DNA of 64,000 bases from Alphaproteobacteria bacterium. Its GTDB lineage: Bacteria; Pseudomonadota; Alphaproteobacteria; Paracaedibacterales; CAIULA01. Below are positions 29,999 through 39,830 of the stretch, piece after piece. Positions within the stretch are counted from its first letter, which is position 1. Each line of letters starts with the position of its first letter. Location of the stretch: assembly GCA_019749935.1 (NCBI GenBank), contig JAIEPD010000011.1, positions 1 through 64,000 of the forward strand, read 5' to 3'. The position numbers were made by a program, and so were the translations under genes. The notes beneath the pieces were generated by a model, which ran no database searches, was not told the DNA's origin, and worked only from the letters and a program-made list of their open reading frames with translations.

Positions 29999-31406
29999 AA
30001 CTCATGGCAGCAAACGTTAAAAACAACATAAACAGATATGGCCACATAAACATAGAGTATCTTGGATAACCAGCCTGAAAAAGGGCCGTTGAAAAATATA
30101 TTGAATGGATGGCCGCGCTTAAAAACAAACCCACTGTCCATGCTCCTGGAAGGTGTTTTCTTTTTATAAGGTAGCAAAATCCCCTTCCTATAAACGCAAA
30201 ACTCAAACAAAAACAAAGATAAAGGAAACTTCTGATCAAAAAGATAGTAAGCTCCCCTTTTTCTCTGAACTTATACCATGAATAGTCTTGTTCGATTTTC
30301 TTGAAGGCATCTGTTGCTTTCAGATGGTCAATCCAATTCACAAGCAGCTCTTTTTCCTTTGGAGTGATAAGATCCCACACAAACCACATAGCTCCATAGT
30401 GAATCATAACGTCTTTTAAATAAGCGTTTGGATTTTGAGCGATAACTTTCAATGCAACGCTTTTATAAAAGCCGTCTAAATCTGGATGTCCTGAAAGTTC
30501 AGGGATTTCAGGTTTGAATTTTTTATCCAACAAGAAAAACCGCAATTTATCATGCAAAGGAGTGCTTAAAATATAATACAGCTTAAGTGATGTTATCTGA
30601 TCCAATTCATTTTGAAGAGGCTCCATCCCCGCTGCCATCTTTTGGATGATTTCCGCTTCAATAAGATCGGTTGATTGCATTGGATTTTTGACAACAAAAG
30701 CCATTTTCCCAAAAAGGTTATGCCCCATAAAAGACTGCGTTGAAAAAAAGCCATGATGGCCATAGTTCACCCCTGCACCAATTAATAAACAAATCGCTAG
30801 GGGTGGAACAAATGATGTGAATATGTCTTTTATTTTGGGAATGCAGAATAAAAACAAAATGAAAATAGCGCCTAAAAGCGCATAAGAAGATGGCCTTAAC
30901 AAAATTGAAAAGCCTACGAGTAGACCCATCATGAAAAGAGGCCGTTTTGAAGGACCCTTTATACAAGGCAGAACAGCTGCTGCCAATAAAAGCAACAGCG
31001 AGATCCCCAAAGATTCTGTATAAATTTCAAAACAAAACTTAACAATTTCACTTAAACCAAGGGTTGCTAAGATAAAAACCATCCCCAGACTAAATGATTT
31101 AAAAAATCTAGAAAAAGAAACCGCTGCCACAAAAACCGAGGCACATAAAGTTGTTAATTGCACAAAGGAAATCGCCTGATAACTGCCTGTTAATAGCTTT
31201 ACAAGCGATAGAACAACTGGATAACCAATGGTACGCGTTGGTCCATAATGGATATAGCTATCGGCATCATCAGTGAAAAGCTTTACATCTGGCGGGCATA
31301 TCCAATAAAAAAGCCAAAAAAGAAAAACAACGCCTCCAAAAACACCAAACAGTATGTGTGTATTTTTCGAAGCTTCTTTATCCCAGTTTAAAAGGGCTTT
31401 AATCAT
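29964..31406 (-). CDS. Multi-TM GT39/ArnT-like glycosyltransferase or related membrane protein
   Basis: ~480 aa polytopic protein; DDADSYIHYGPTRTIGYPVVLSLV; overlaps the GT2 gene. Confidence 0.65.
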   Translation of the reverse strand: MIKALLNWDKEASKNTHILFGVFGGVVFLFWLFYWICPPDVKLFTDDADSYIHYGPTRTIGYPVVLSLVKLLTGSYQAISFVQLTTLCASVFVAAVSFSRFFKSFSLGMVFILATLGLSEIVKFCFEIYTESLGISLLLLLAAAVLPCIKGPSKRPLFMMGLLVGFSILLRPSSYALLGAIFILFLFCIPKIKDIFTSFVPPLAICLLIGAGVNYGHHGFFSTQSFMGHNLFGKMAFVVKNPMQSTDLIEAEIIQKMAAGMEPLQNELDQITSLKLYYILSTPLHDKLRFFLLDKKFKPEIPELSGHPDLDGFYKSVALKVIAQNPNAYLKDVMIHYGAMWFVWDLITPKEKELLVNWIDHLKATDAFKKIEQDYSWYKFREKGELTIFLIRSFLYLCFCLSFAFIGRGFCYLIKRKHLPGAWTVGLFLSAAIHSIYFSTALFQAGYPRYSMFMWPYLFMLFLTFAAMSFDSFRKEKISD

Positions 31407-31974
31407 TCAATTCCTCAATAATTTTTTGAAGATTACCCAGCATTTCTTCCTCAGCTCCGTCACTCGAAAGACAATAATCAGATCTATTGGCCTTTTCCTG
31501 CATAGGCATTTGGCGACTCAAAATGACTTCGATTTGATGGTCAGTTAATCCTCTTTTCTTCAAACGCTCAAGTTGCAAAGATTCATCGCAAACAAGGGTG
31601 ATGATTTGAGAACAAAAGGAATTCCAGCCTGTTTCAAACAGTAAAGGAATATCAAGGACACAAAGCTCATCTTGATCATCTAAAAACTCATCCAGTCTTT
31701 CCTTTAAAAGGGGATGAATCAGCGCCTCTAACTTTTTCAAAAGATCAGGCTGATCAAAAGCCATTTCTTTTAAGATGATAAGGCTAATTTCTCCGCCCCT
31801 AATCGCAGAAGGACACAATTCATACATTGCATCTTTTACAGTTTCATCGAACTCGTAAAGTTTTCGAACCTCTTCATCCGCATCAAAAACAGGAATCATC
31901 AAAACAGACTTTAAATAATGGGAAGCTGTTGATTTTCCCGAAGCAATCGATCCTGTTAGTCCAATAATTTGCAT
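31399..31974 (-). CDS. coaE: Dephospho-CoA kinase
   Basis: QIIGLTGSIASGKSTASHYLKSV, VFDADEEVRKLY, LDIPLLFETGW. Confidence 0.93.
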   Translation of the reverse strand: MQIIGLTGSIASGKSTASHYLKSVLMIPVFDADEEVRKLYEFDETVKDAMYELCPSAIRGGEISLIILKEMAFDQPDLLKKLEALIHPLLKERLDEFLDDQDELCVLDIPLLFETGWNSFCSQIITLVCDESLQLERLKKRGLTDHQIEVILSRQMPMQEKANRSDYCLSSDGAEEEMLGNLQKIIEELND

Positions 31975-32741
31975 AATTCCTGCCTTAATTCCGTTGTGAT
32001 TTCTGGGTTAATACCAAACCAAAAGTAAAAAGCATCCTGCCCTTGGGCCAATAATAAATCAAGTCCATCTATGATTTGATGACCCTTTCTTTTTGCCCCG
32101 CCAAGAAGCTGCGTTTTATAAGGACAATAAACCCAATCAACCACTAAACAATAGATAGGAAGATCCGGTAAGGCAAGCGGATCAAAACCACCCTTCATTC
32201 CGCAAGGTGTTGCATTAATAAAAATGTTACAATCCGTGATTGCTTCATTCATCTGTGACCAGGGATAAGCTGTTACAGAAAAATCATCGAAGTCAGTGCT
32301 TTCATTCCTTACAACAACCCTTATATCCTGAACTCCGCTTTCAGATAATGCCCAGATACTGGAAAGAGCAGCTCCTCCATCCCCCAAAATCACCGCTGAT
32401 TTTAAAGGTAGATAAGGTTTCAAAGCGCGCTTAAACCCAGTTGCGTCTGTGTTGGTTCCTTTTAAGGACTCACTTTTAATCAAAATTGTATTTACAGCCT
32501 TAATCTTTTGAACAAGGCTATCCTTTTCATTTAAAAAAGAAACAACATCCTTTTTAAAAGGCATTGTTATATTAACCCCCTCAAGTCCAGAAGCTAATAG
32601 GCTTTCTTTGCTAATTGTTTCAAGGGGGTAAAGCCCATAGCTTCCAGGGAGTTGATATTTTTTAAGCCAATAATTATGAATAAAGGGAGAAAGAGAATGA
32701 GCAATCCCTCTTCCGACCAATCCTAACCTCATGACGAACAA
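31956..32741 (-). CDS. aroE: Shikimate dehydrogenase
   Basis: LGLVGRGIAHSLSPFIHNYWL, GVNITMPFKKDV, NTDATGFKRAL, VILGDGGAALSSIWAL, INATPCGMKGG. Confidence 0.93.
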   Translation of the reverse strand: MFVMRLGLVGRGIAHSLSPFIHNYWLKKYQLPGSYGLYPLETISKESLLASGLEGVNITMPFKKDVVSFLNEKDSLVQKIKAVNTILIKSESLKGTNTDATGFKRALKPYLPLKSAVILGDGGAALSSIWALSESGVQDIRVVVRNESTDFDDFSVTAYPWSQMNEAITDCNIFINATPCGMKGGFDPLALPDLPIYCLVVDWVYCPYKTQLLGGAKRKGHQIIDGLDLLLAQGQDAFYFWFGINPEITTELRQELCKLLD

Positions 32742-33182
32742 CCCTGTTAATAAGTCAGCGCCAAACCTTGTAGAAAATAATTTAACTTTTTCTTTTTTTA
32801 GTTATTTTCCAAACTTTGTGCAAAACTTTGACTTCTTCACCTTTTTATACACTGTTAAGAATTTTATTAACAACTGTTGATAATCTTTCAATAATTTTTC
32901 TTTATGAACATTACTGCCGTTTTTGCGAAAACTCATTAAGTTATTGTTTTTTAATGAAATTGTTATTGTTTTTCCTCAAAAAGAGAGAAATTTTACATAT
33001 TCGCCTCCTGTGGATAACGTTGGGGATAAAAAGTTATCCTCACTAACTATAGCCTCTACAACTACTACTACCTATACATATAGAAATAATGATATTAGAG
33101 AACATAAAACTATTTACTCTTCTTTTTTTCTATTCAGTTGGGGTAAGATGTGTCCAATAATCTTTAAACTTGTGGAATTTTA
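32742..33182. other. Candidate chromosomal replication origin (oriC)
   Basis: DnaA boxes: TGTGGATAA 33009..33017 (perfect), TGGGGATAA 33021..33029, TTATCCTCA 33034..33042, TGTTGATAA 32875..32883 (one mismatch each), then CTA-triplet run 33056..33074 and AT-rich DNA; flanked by aroE-coaE and mipZ with divergent gene orientation. Confidence 0.7.
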
Positions 33183-34016
33183 ATGAACGCTTCTAAAGCA
33201 GAAAAAGCATATCTTATTGTGCTTGGAAATGAAAAAGGTGGCACAGGTAAATCAACTGCATCGATGCACATTATCACCTATTTGCTTCGTCAGAACTACA
33301 AAGTAGCAAGCATCGACGTTGACGCAAGACAAGGGACCTTAACACGTTATGTGGAAAACAGACGCCTTCGCGCTAAAAATAGCGGGGAAAATCTTCCCCT
33401 TCCTGATCACGAAGCGATCTTCAAAAGCCCCCTTTCTAGCGTGAGTGAGGCAGAGGCTGAGGAGAAGGAAAATATCTCGAAGGTTATGCAACGCTTTCAA
33501 GATCACGATTATATCGTCATCGACACCCCTGGAAGCGACAGCCATCTTTCAAGATTGGCTCACTCTTTTGCGGATACCCTCATTACTCCCCTAAACGATA
33601 GTTTTGTGGATTTGGATATGTTAGTAAGAGTCAATGCGGAATCTTTGGATATTTTGAAACCCAGCACATATTCTGAAATGGTTTGGGAGCAAAAAAAACA
33701 AAGAGCCATTCGTGATAGCGGATCTATTGACTGGATTGTTATGAGAAATCGCTTGAGCAGCATTTATTCGCGTAACAAAGAAGAAATGGAAAAAGTTTTA
33801 AAGGCCCTTTCCAAGAGAATTGGTTTTCGCCTGGTTGATGGTTTCGGAGAAAGGGTTATCTTCAGAGAGTTATTTTTAAGCGGATTAACGCTTTTGGATA
33901 TGAGGGAAAATAATGTACCTTTAAGCCTATCGCATATGGCTGCAAAACAAGAACTTTCCTCGCTAATGGAAATGATTCAATTGCCCGCACAGAATAATCG
34001 TTCAAGAATAGCGTGA
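33183..34016 (+). CDS. mipZ: Division-plane positioning ATPase MipZ (ParA/MinD superfamily)
   Basis: VLGNEKGGTGKSTASMHIITYLLRQNYKVASIDVDARQGTLTRYVENR; FADTLITPLNDSFVDLDML; WIVMRNRLSSIYSRNKEEM; FGERVIFRELFLSGLTLLD. Confidence 0.93.
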   Translation: MNASKAEKAYLIVLGNEKGGTGKSTASMHIITYLLRQNYKVASIDVDARQGTLTRYVENRRLRAKNSGENLPLPDHEAIFKSPLSSVSEAEAEEKENISKVMQRFQDHDYIVIDTPGSDSHLSRLAHSFADTLITPLNDSFVDLDMLVRVNAESLDILKPSTYSEMVWEQKKQRAIRDSGSIDWIVMRNRLSSIYSRNKEEMEKVLKALSKRIGFRLVDGFGERVIFRELFLSGLTLLDMRENNVPLSLSHMAAKQELSSLMEMIQLPAQNNRSRIA

Positions 34017-34020
34017 GTTT

Positions 34021-34920
34021 ATGAAAAAAATCAAAACATGTGTTTTTCCTGTGGCCGGACTTGGGAGCAGGTTCCTACCAGCAACCAAATCGATTCCCAA
34101 AGAAATGTTGGTTGTTGTCGATAAGCCGCTAATTCAATATGCCGTCGAAGAGGCTAAGGCAGCTGGAATCGAGCGATTTATTTTTGTAACCTCACAAGGA
34201 AAATCAGCGATCGAAGATCATTTTGATTCTGTTCCTGTTTTAGAGGAAACATTACGCCGCCGCGGTAAGAACGCAGAGCTTATGCAATTAGAAGAGCTTC
34301 GTTTGCAACCAGGACAGGCCGTTTACATCAGACAACAGTCCCCTTTAGGCCTCGGGCACGCTGTTTTGTGTGCACGTCACTTGGTTAACGAAGATGCCTT
34401 TGCTCTCATTTTAGCAGATGATTTGGTTTTATCTGAAAAGCCATGCCTTCGCCAGATGATAGAAGCTTATGAAAACAATGATGGGAATATGGTTGGCGTT
34501 ATGGAGGTTCCCCTAGAGCACACCAATCGTTATGGTGTTTTGGATATTGAAAAACATGATGGACAAAAAATAAGAGCTAAAAATGTAGTTGAAAAACCGG
34601 ACCCTCTGAAAAGTCCTTCTAATGTTGCTATCATTGGGCGCTACATTTTAAATCAGAAAATTTTTGACTATCTTCAAAATCAAAAACCAGGTGCGGGTGG
34701 AGAAATCCAGCTGACGGATGGTATTCAAGCAATGTTGAAAGACGTATCTTTATGTGGTTACCGTTATCAAGGTCAAAGGTTTGATTGTGGCACCAAAGAA
34801 GGGTGGCTTGAGGCTAACCTGGCCTTTGCCTATGCGGACCCTGAGCTTCGCGAAAACCTTCATAAAACCTTTCAAAAATATCCTTTCTTATCTTCAAAAA
34901 GTTCTAAAATATGCGCATAA
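34021..34920 (+). CDS. galU: UTP-glucose-1-phosphate uridylyltransferase
   Basis: CVFPVAGLGSRFLPATKSIPKEMLVVVDKPLIQYAVEEA; GLGHAVLCARHLV; GGEIQLTDGIQAML. Confidence 0.96.
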   Translation: MKKIKTCVFPVAGLGSRFLPATKSIPKEMLVVVDKPLIQYAVEEAKAAGIERFIFVTSQGKSAIEDHFDSVPVLEETLRRRGKNAELMQLEELRLQPGQAVYIRQQSPLGLGHAVLCARHLVNEDAFALILADDLVLSEKPCLRQMIEAYENNDGNMVGVMEVPLEHTNRYGVLDIEKHDGQKIRAKNVVEKPDPLKSPSNVAIIGRYILNQKIFDYLQNQKPGAGGEIQLTDGIQAMLKDVSLCGYRYQGQRFDCGTKEGWLEANLAFAYADPELRENLHKTFQKYPFLSSKSSKICA

Positions 34921-36263
34921 CAATAATCGGATCTGGATACGTTGGGCTTGTCACGGGGGCATGCTTTGCTGAGTTTGGATTTAAGGTCACCTCGGTTGAT
35001 AGCGATAAAAATAAAATCCAAAGCCTTAAAAAAGGCCAAATCCCTATTTACGAGCCGGGCCTTGAATCCTTGGTCAGGCATGGCCAAACAACGGGTCGCT
35101 TAAGTTTTACAGCTGATTTAAAAACATCCGTCATCGAGGCTGATGTTGTGATGATTGCGGTTGGAACGCCAGCCAGACGCGGCGATGGGTTTGCAGATTT
35201 AAGCTATGTATTCAAGGCAACCGAAGAAATCGCTGAATCTTTAAGTGGCTATACGGTTGTTGTCACGAAATCAACGGTTCCTGTTGGAACATGCCGAAAA
35301 GTTGCTGAGATTATTGAACAAAAAAGGCCAGACTTAAAGCGAGGCACCCATTTCGATGTAGCCTCAAACCCGGAATTCTTACGCGAAGGATCGGCGATTA
35401 GTGATTTTATGAGACCTGATCGTGTGGTCGTTGGAACCGACAGCAATGCCGCCAAAGAGGTTCTTGCAAAGTTATACAGGCCCCTTTATTTGATCGAAAC
35501 GCCAATCGTTTTCACATCCATTGAAACGTCAGAGTTGATCAAATACGCATCGAACGGTTTTTTGGCTATGAAAATTGCCTTTATCAATCAAATGGCAGAT
35601 TTGTGCGAAAAAGCTGGCGCTGATGTTCAGGATTTGGCGAGGGGGATTGGTCTAGATGGTCGAATTGGCCGCAAATTTTTAAACGCAGGACCTGGTTATG
35701 GTGGATCTTGTTTTCCAAAGGACACATTAGCACTTAGCAAAACGGCGCACGACTTGGGTGTGCCTGTAACATTGATTGATGCGGTTGTTTCCTCAAACGA
35801 TGCGCGTAAAAAGGCAATGGCTGTGAAAGTTTTGGATGCCCTGAAAAAACGAGGCAGCGTTTCCGGCAAAACGATTGCTGTTTTAGGTATAACCTTTAAA
35901 CCCAACACCGATGATTTGCGCGATGCCCCTAGTTTGGTCATTGTGCCTGAGTTACTTGCAGCCGGCGTGAAGGTGCGCGTTTATGATCCCTTGTATTACA
36001 AAGGGTCTGAGCGCCTAGGGCATGCTGAGGAATTCCAAGGCGTTGAATGGGCAAAAGATGCCTATGAAGCCATGGCAGGCGCTGATGCTGCGGTGATTTT
36101 AACGGAGTGGAATGAATTCCGTGCCCTTGATTTGGATCAAGTGAAGGGTGCTTTAAAGGCTGAATCAGGTTTCAAGCCCCTGCTTGTTGACCTGCGCAAT
36201 ATTTATAAACCGACCGAGATGGAAGGCATTGATTACGTATCGATTGGGCGGGGACGGGTTTAG
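34911..36263 (+). CDS. ugd: UDP-glucose 6-dehydrogenase
   Basis: RITIIGSGYVGLVTGACFAEFGFKVTSVD; KSTVPVGTCRKV; SNPEFLREGSAI; GPGYGGSCFPKDTLAL; GITFKPNTDDLRDAPS. Confidence 0.96.
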   Translation: MRITIIGSGYVGLVTGACFAEFGFKVTSVDSDKNKIQSLKKGQIPIYEPGLESLVRHGQTTGRLSFTADLKTSVIEADVVMIAVGTPARRGDGFADLSYVFKATEEIAESLSGYTVVVTKSTVPVGTCRKVAEIIEQKRPDLKRGTHFDVASNPEFLREGSAISDFMRPDRVVVGTDSNAAKEVLAKLYRPLYLIETPIVFTSIETSELIKYASNGFLAMKIAFINQMADLCEKAGADVQDLARGIGLDGRIGRKFLNAGPGYGGSCFPKDTLALSKTAHDLGVPVTLIDAVVSSNDARKKAMAVKVLDALKKRGSVSGKTIAVLGITFKPNTDDLRDAPSLVIVPELLAAGVKVRVYDPLYYKGSERLGHAEEFQGVEWAKDAYEAMAGADAAVILTEWNEFRALDLDQVKGALKAESGFKPLLVDLRNIYKPTEMEGIDYVSIGRGRV

Positions 36264-36281
36264 ATAATTGTTAAAGAAAAT

Positions 36282-36435
36282 TTGTCATTCCTGGATTTAG
36301 TCAATTATGTGTTTTAGCACATGAAGAGACTTAATACCCGGAATCTTAGGGCAATTGTTAACTGACGTCACAAGATCCCGGATACCAAGTTTCATAATGC
36401 ATTTAGTGCTATTCAACTAGGTTCCGGGATGACAA
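36282..36435. repeat. Dispersed palindromic repeat, copy A
   Basis: TTGTCATTCC...GGGATGACAA terminal inverted repeats; shares GACTTAATACCCGGAATCTTAGG core with copies at 51352 and 60075. Confidence 0.85.
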
Positions 36436-36563
36436 TAAATAAAACCTTTTTGAAGCCGCCAAAGAAATATATCAAAAATCATCACCCTTAAAAGCTATAT
36501 TGACAATATAGAAAAAATTTTTATACTTGTATTTCAGTAGAAAATTAAAAAATAGTACATAAA

Positions 36564-36878
36564 ATGAGTAAATTTTTAATAATTATTATGATTCTTTCCC
36601 TTTTTATCGACATAGCGATCGCAATGGATGATTTGGACAAGGATGCAGCTGGTGCTACTGGAAAAGCGAGAAAGTTTGTAGATCCTTCACAGATTAAAGA
36701 TTTTACAATGTTTCCTTGTCCTCACATAAGAGAGATTTTTTGGGGACCTAAGCCTTATCCTCAGGGTCTTGTTGATGCTCTTACAAGATGTACAAAGTCC
36801 GCAAGCTATATTCCTTTTAATGAAAGTCCGTGGAATGGTCCAAAAGAAGGCGAATGGGGATATCCGTCGGAAAAATAA
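36564..36878 (+). CDS. Small secreted protein of unknown function
   Basis: Signal peptide MSKFLIIIMILSLFIDIAIA|MDDLDKD; 104 aa. Confidence 0.55.
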   Translation: MSKFLIIIMILSLFIDIAIAMDDLDKDAAGATGKARKFVDPSQIKDFTMFPCPHIREIFWGPKPYPQGLVDALTRCTKSASYIPFNESPWNGPKEGEWGYPSEK

Positions 36879-37007
36879 TAGCCCCATAACTTGATGCGTC
36901 TATCTAATTCTTCGTCTCCTAATCAGAAGTATGTTTATAAGAACAAATAATATTGACAGGGTATAAAAAAATTACTAATCCTAGCCTATATCTAATAAAA
37001 TTATCAG

Positions 37008-38375
37008 ATGGTGGTGAAAATTAACAAATTTGTAATAATTATAGCCTCGCTTTCTATGATGTGCGCGGCTTATGCGATGGAAGATCAACAACGCGGTAAT
37101 CAAAACTCTCGATTACCACTTGCGCGCGCCGGAAATAGCGGAAACATAGCAATAACAGCTGAAGAAGCTCAACGACTAATCTCTGGGGACAATGTCCCGA
37201 AAGCAACAATCGGTGGTGGATTTTTTCATTCATTAGGGCTTGGAAGTGCACCAAAGGAATATGTTGAAATAGGCGCAGCTGCTGCTATGGTGGTCAGTTA
37301 TATGGCCCAAAAATTAGGGTCAGTCGGCCAAGAATTAAGCGAAACAGAAAGAGAATTAAGAGGCACTGCTGCAAATTTGAGCCAAACAAGTTCACAGCTT
37401 GAACGAGCTGCTGGTGTTCAAAGAGCCTTAGAAGAAAAACAAAGAAAGACAGATGAATTACAAATAATTATTAATAATTTGCGACTTGAAAAAGAAGCGG
37501 CTGAGCTTGCAAAGAAAAGAGTTCTGGAAGAAAGAACCGCACTTCTAACAGCTAATGAGGGTGCAGAAGCAGATAAACTTCTTCAACAAATGCGATTAAG
37601 AGATCTAGAGAAACGTGTCAAAGAAAAAGACAGGATTGCTGACCAATTAGAAAAGGCAAGACAAGACAAAAGAGTGCTTGAGGAAGAGAGAAAATCTCTA
37701 CAAGATCTGCTCGCACATAAACTTGGGTCAGATACTCCGCGTGATGGAACTGTCTTTACGCAATTAGAGGCATTAATTGCTCAAAAAGAAGAACAAGAGC
37801 GCAAAGAATTAGACAAACTACAGGGGTTAATAAGAGAGAAAGAAGAGAAAGAAGCGCTGCTAACAGAGCAAATCAAACGTTTAGAACGAGAAAAGGAAGA
37901 GAAGGAAGCCCTTATAGAGCAGTACAAGATTTCTGTTCATTTTGGAGACCCATATGATTATCTTGTTGGCTTGATTAATTCGCAAATGCCAGATGATCAA
38001 TTAAGGTTGGAATTATTGGCTACTATGACACGTTTAAAGAAAACACTTGATGCGTTGTGGGAAGATAAGTGTGAATCATTAAGAAGATCCGGAGCATCAG
38101 AGATGCCTAAATCTTTGGTTTCTATAATGATTCGTGTTTCTAGACCTACAGATGTCGCTTATCGTAGGGCAGGTAAGGTTTTTGGAAACACCCCCGGCGA
38201 TAGATATGAAAATCGTAAGAGAGTAATTGGAAATGATTTTGTGGAACTTGGATGGGGTTCCACTATTGATCCTGATAGTTATCGTTATACCGGATCTGGT
38301 TTGGAGAAAAACATGAATAATGCTGCTGATATGTTTAAAAAGCAAACCGCAGGAAGTAAGGTTTTAAGAAAATAA
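37008..38375 (+). CDS. Secreted coiled-coil protein of unknown function
   Basis: MVVKINKFVIIIASLSMMCAAYA|MEDQQ signal peptide; long charged heptad-like region (EREKEEKEALIEQ); unique C-terminal domain. Confidence 0.7.
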   Translation: MVVKINKFVIIIASLSMMCAAYAMEDQQRGNQNSRLPLARAGNSGNIAITAEEAQRLISGDNVPKATIGGGFFHSLGLGSAPKEYVEIGAAAAMVVSYMAQKLGSVGQELSETERELRGTAANLSQTSSQLERAAGVQRALEEKQRKTDELQIIINNLRLEKEAAELAKKRVLEERTALLTANEGAEADKLLQQMRLRDLEKRVKEKDRIADQLEKARQDKRVLEEERKSLQDLLAHKLGSDTPRDGTVFTQLEALIAQKEEQERKELDKLQGLIREKEEKEALLTEQIKRLEREKEEKEALIEQYKISVHFGDPYDYLVGLINSQMPDDQLRLELLATMTRLKKTLDALWEDKCESLRRSGASEMPKSLVSIMIRVSRPTDVAYRRAGKVFGNTPGDRYENRKRVIGNDFVELGWGSTIDPDSYRYTGSGLEKNMNNAADMFKKQTAGSKVLRK

Positions 38376-38412
38376 ATTGTAGAGTCTATTTAATATAAAT
38401 TGGCTCTACAAT
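38376..38412. terminator. Possible hairpin terminator after the coiled-coil gene
   Basis: ATTGTAGAG (38376..38384) ... CTCTACAAT (38404..38412) inverted repeat, 19-nt loop, immediately after the stop codon; no clear U-tract. Confidence 0.35.
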
Positions 38413-38495
38413 CAATAATTGCAAATCTTTTCAAACTCGTGTATGTAAGATACAAGCCTATAGTATTGTTTGAATTGGTTAGTTAGGAGTTAACA

Positions 38496-39104
38496 ATGAG
38501 TACTGCCTTGGAATTTCAGGCACAAGAACGCACAGCCTCAGGCACAGGTGTTGCCCGAGCCCTTAGACGCCAAGGGATGGTTCCTGGTGTGATTTATGGT
38601 GACAACAAAGAACCACAAATGGTTGCTGTTGACTATAAATTATTAAATCAAGAATGCCATACACTTGCTTTTTATAGTCGCGTGATGACAGTTTCTATTG
38701 GAAAAGCGAAACAAGAAGTGATCGCTAAAGATGTTCAATTACATCCTGTGCATGACACCCCTATTCATGTTGATTTTCAAAGAATTAACAAGGATTCAAA
38801 AATTCACGTTTCGGTTCCAGTTAGCTATATCAATGAAGACAAAGCTCCTGGCATTAAACGTGGTGGTACATTAAACATCATTATCCACTCCTTGGAAATT
38901 GTTTGCCCACCCCACTCTATTCCAGAAAATTTGGTTGTTGATTTGACAGGTATTGAAATGGGAACCAGTATCCCGCTTGACACTTTGAAATTACCAACAG
39001 GTGCAAAAGCGGCTCATGCTGATCGTGACCATGTATTGGCAACGATTGTGGCTCCAAGTGGTGCAGCTGAAGAAACAGCAGCTCCAGCAGCAGCTACTGC
39101 GTAA
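38496..39104 (+). CDS. rplY: 50S ribosomal protein L25/general stress protein Ctc
   Basis: ERTASGTGVARALRRQGMVPGVIYG; DVQLHPVHDTPIHVDFQRI; C-terminal TL5-type extension. Confidence 0.95.
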   Translation: MSTALEFQAQERTASGTGVARALRRQGMVPGVIYGDNKEPQMVAVDYKLLNQECHTLAFYSRVMTVSIGKAKQEVIAKDVQLHPVHDTPIHVDFQRINKDSKIHVSVPVSYINEDKAPGIKRGGTLNIIIHSLEIVCPPHSIPENLVVDLTGIEMGTSIPLDTLKLPTGAKAAHADRDHVLATIVAPSGAAEETAAPAAATA

Positions 39105-39122
39105 AAAACTCTAGAGGTTTCA

Positions 39123-39692
39123 ATGTTTGTGCTGGTTGGCCTGGGTAATCCAGGACCGCAATATGCGATGAATCGGCACAACATTGGCTTCATGGTGATT
39201 GACACTATCGCCGAAAATTTTAATTTTCCTCCCTTTAAAGCAAAATTTAATTCTCTGATCAGTGAAGGCCAAATTGGTCAGCACAAGGTGATTTTGTGCA
39301 AACCCGCAACCTATATGAATCTTTCAGGCGGGGCTGTTGGCCCTTTGATTCGTTTCTATAAAATTCCAACCGAATCTGTATACGTGGTTCATGATGATTT
39401 AGATTTGGATCCGGGCAGGGTCAAACTAAAAATGGGCGGCGGTACAGGCGGACATAATGGGCTTGCAAGTTTGGATCAACATTTGGGAAAAAACTATTGG
39501 CATCTTAGACTTGGGATTGGTCATCCTGGTCACAAAGACGCCGTGTCATCTTATGTGTTGTCAAATTTTAAAAGTGATGAACAAGATTGGCTGATTCCCT
39601 TATTAACAACAATTAATGAAGAAATCGAAGATTTATTTGGCGCTGATGCATCGATGTGGTTGAATAAGATAAATACAAAATTAAAAGGGTAA
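39123..39692 (+). CDS. pth: Peptidyl-tRNA hydrolase
   Basis: VLVGLGNPGPQYAMNRHNIGFMVID; KPATYMNLSGGAV; YVVHDDLDLDPGRVKLKMGGGTGGHNGL. Confidence 0.97.
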   Translation: MFVLVGLGNPGPQYAMNRHNIGFMVIDTIAENFNFPPFKAKFNSLISEGQIGQHKVILCKPATYMNLSGGAVGPLIRFYKIPTESVYVVHDDLDLDPGRVKLKMGGGTGGHNGLASLDQHLGKNYWHLRLGIGHPGHKDAVSSYVLSNFKSDEQDWLIPLLTTINEEIEDLFGADASMWLNKINTKLKG

Positions 39693-39695
39693 AAA

Positions 39696-39830
39696 ATGCT
39701 ACTTCGAATCGTTTTTCCAATTTTGGCTGTTCTTTTTGCAATTATTTTGATTTGGTTTGGATGTTTTGGATTTTCAGTAAAACCAAAGATGATCGAAAAA
39801 GAAATTCCTGCCAATCAGCTGCCTCAGTAA
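39696..39830 (+). CDS. Small single-TM hydrophobic protein
   Basis: Unlisted 44 aa ORF MLLRIVFPILAVLFAIILIWFGCFGFSVKPKMIEKEIPANQLPQ directly downstream of pth. Confidence 0.45.
   Translation: MLLRIVFPILAVLFAIILIWFGCFGFSVKPKMIEKEIPANQLPQ

Noticed and set aside
32855-32870. Possible CtrA site TTAA-N-TTAA in the oriC candidate
   Set aside because: Spacing between half sites is 8 nt rather than the 7 nt of the known CtrA box; too AT-rich to claim.
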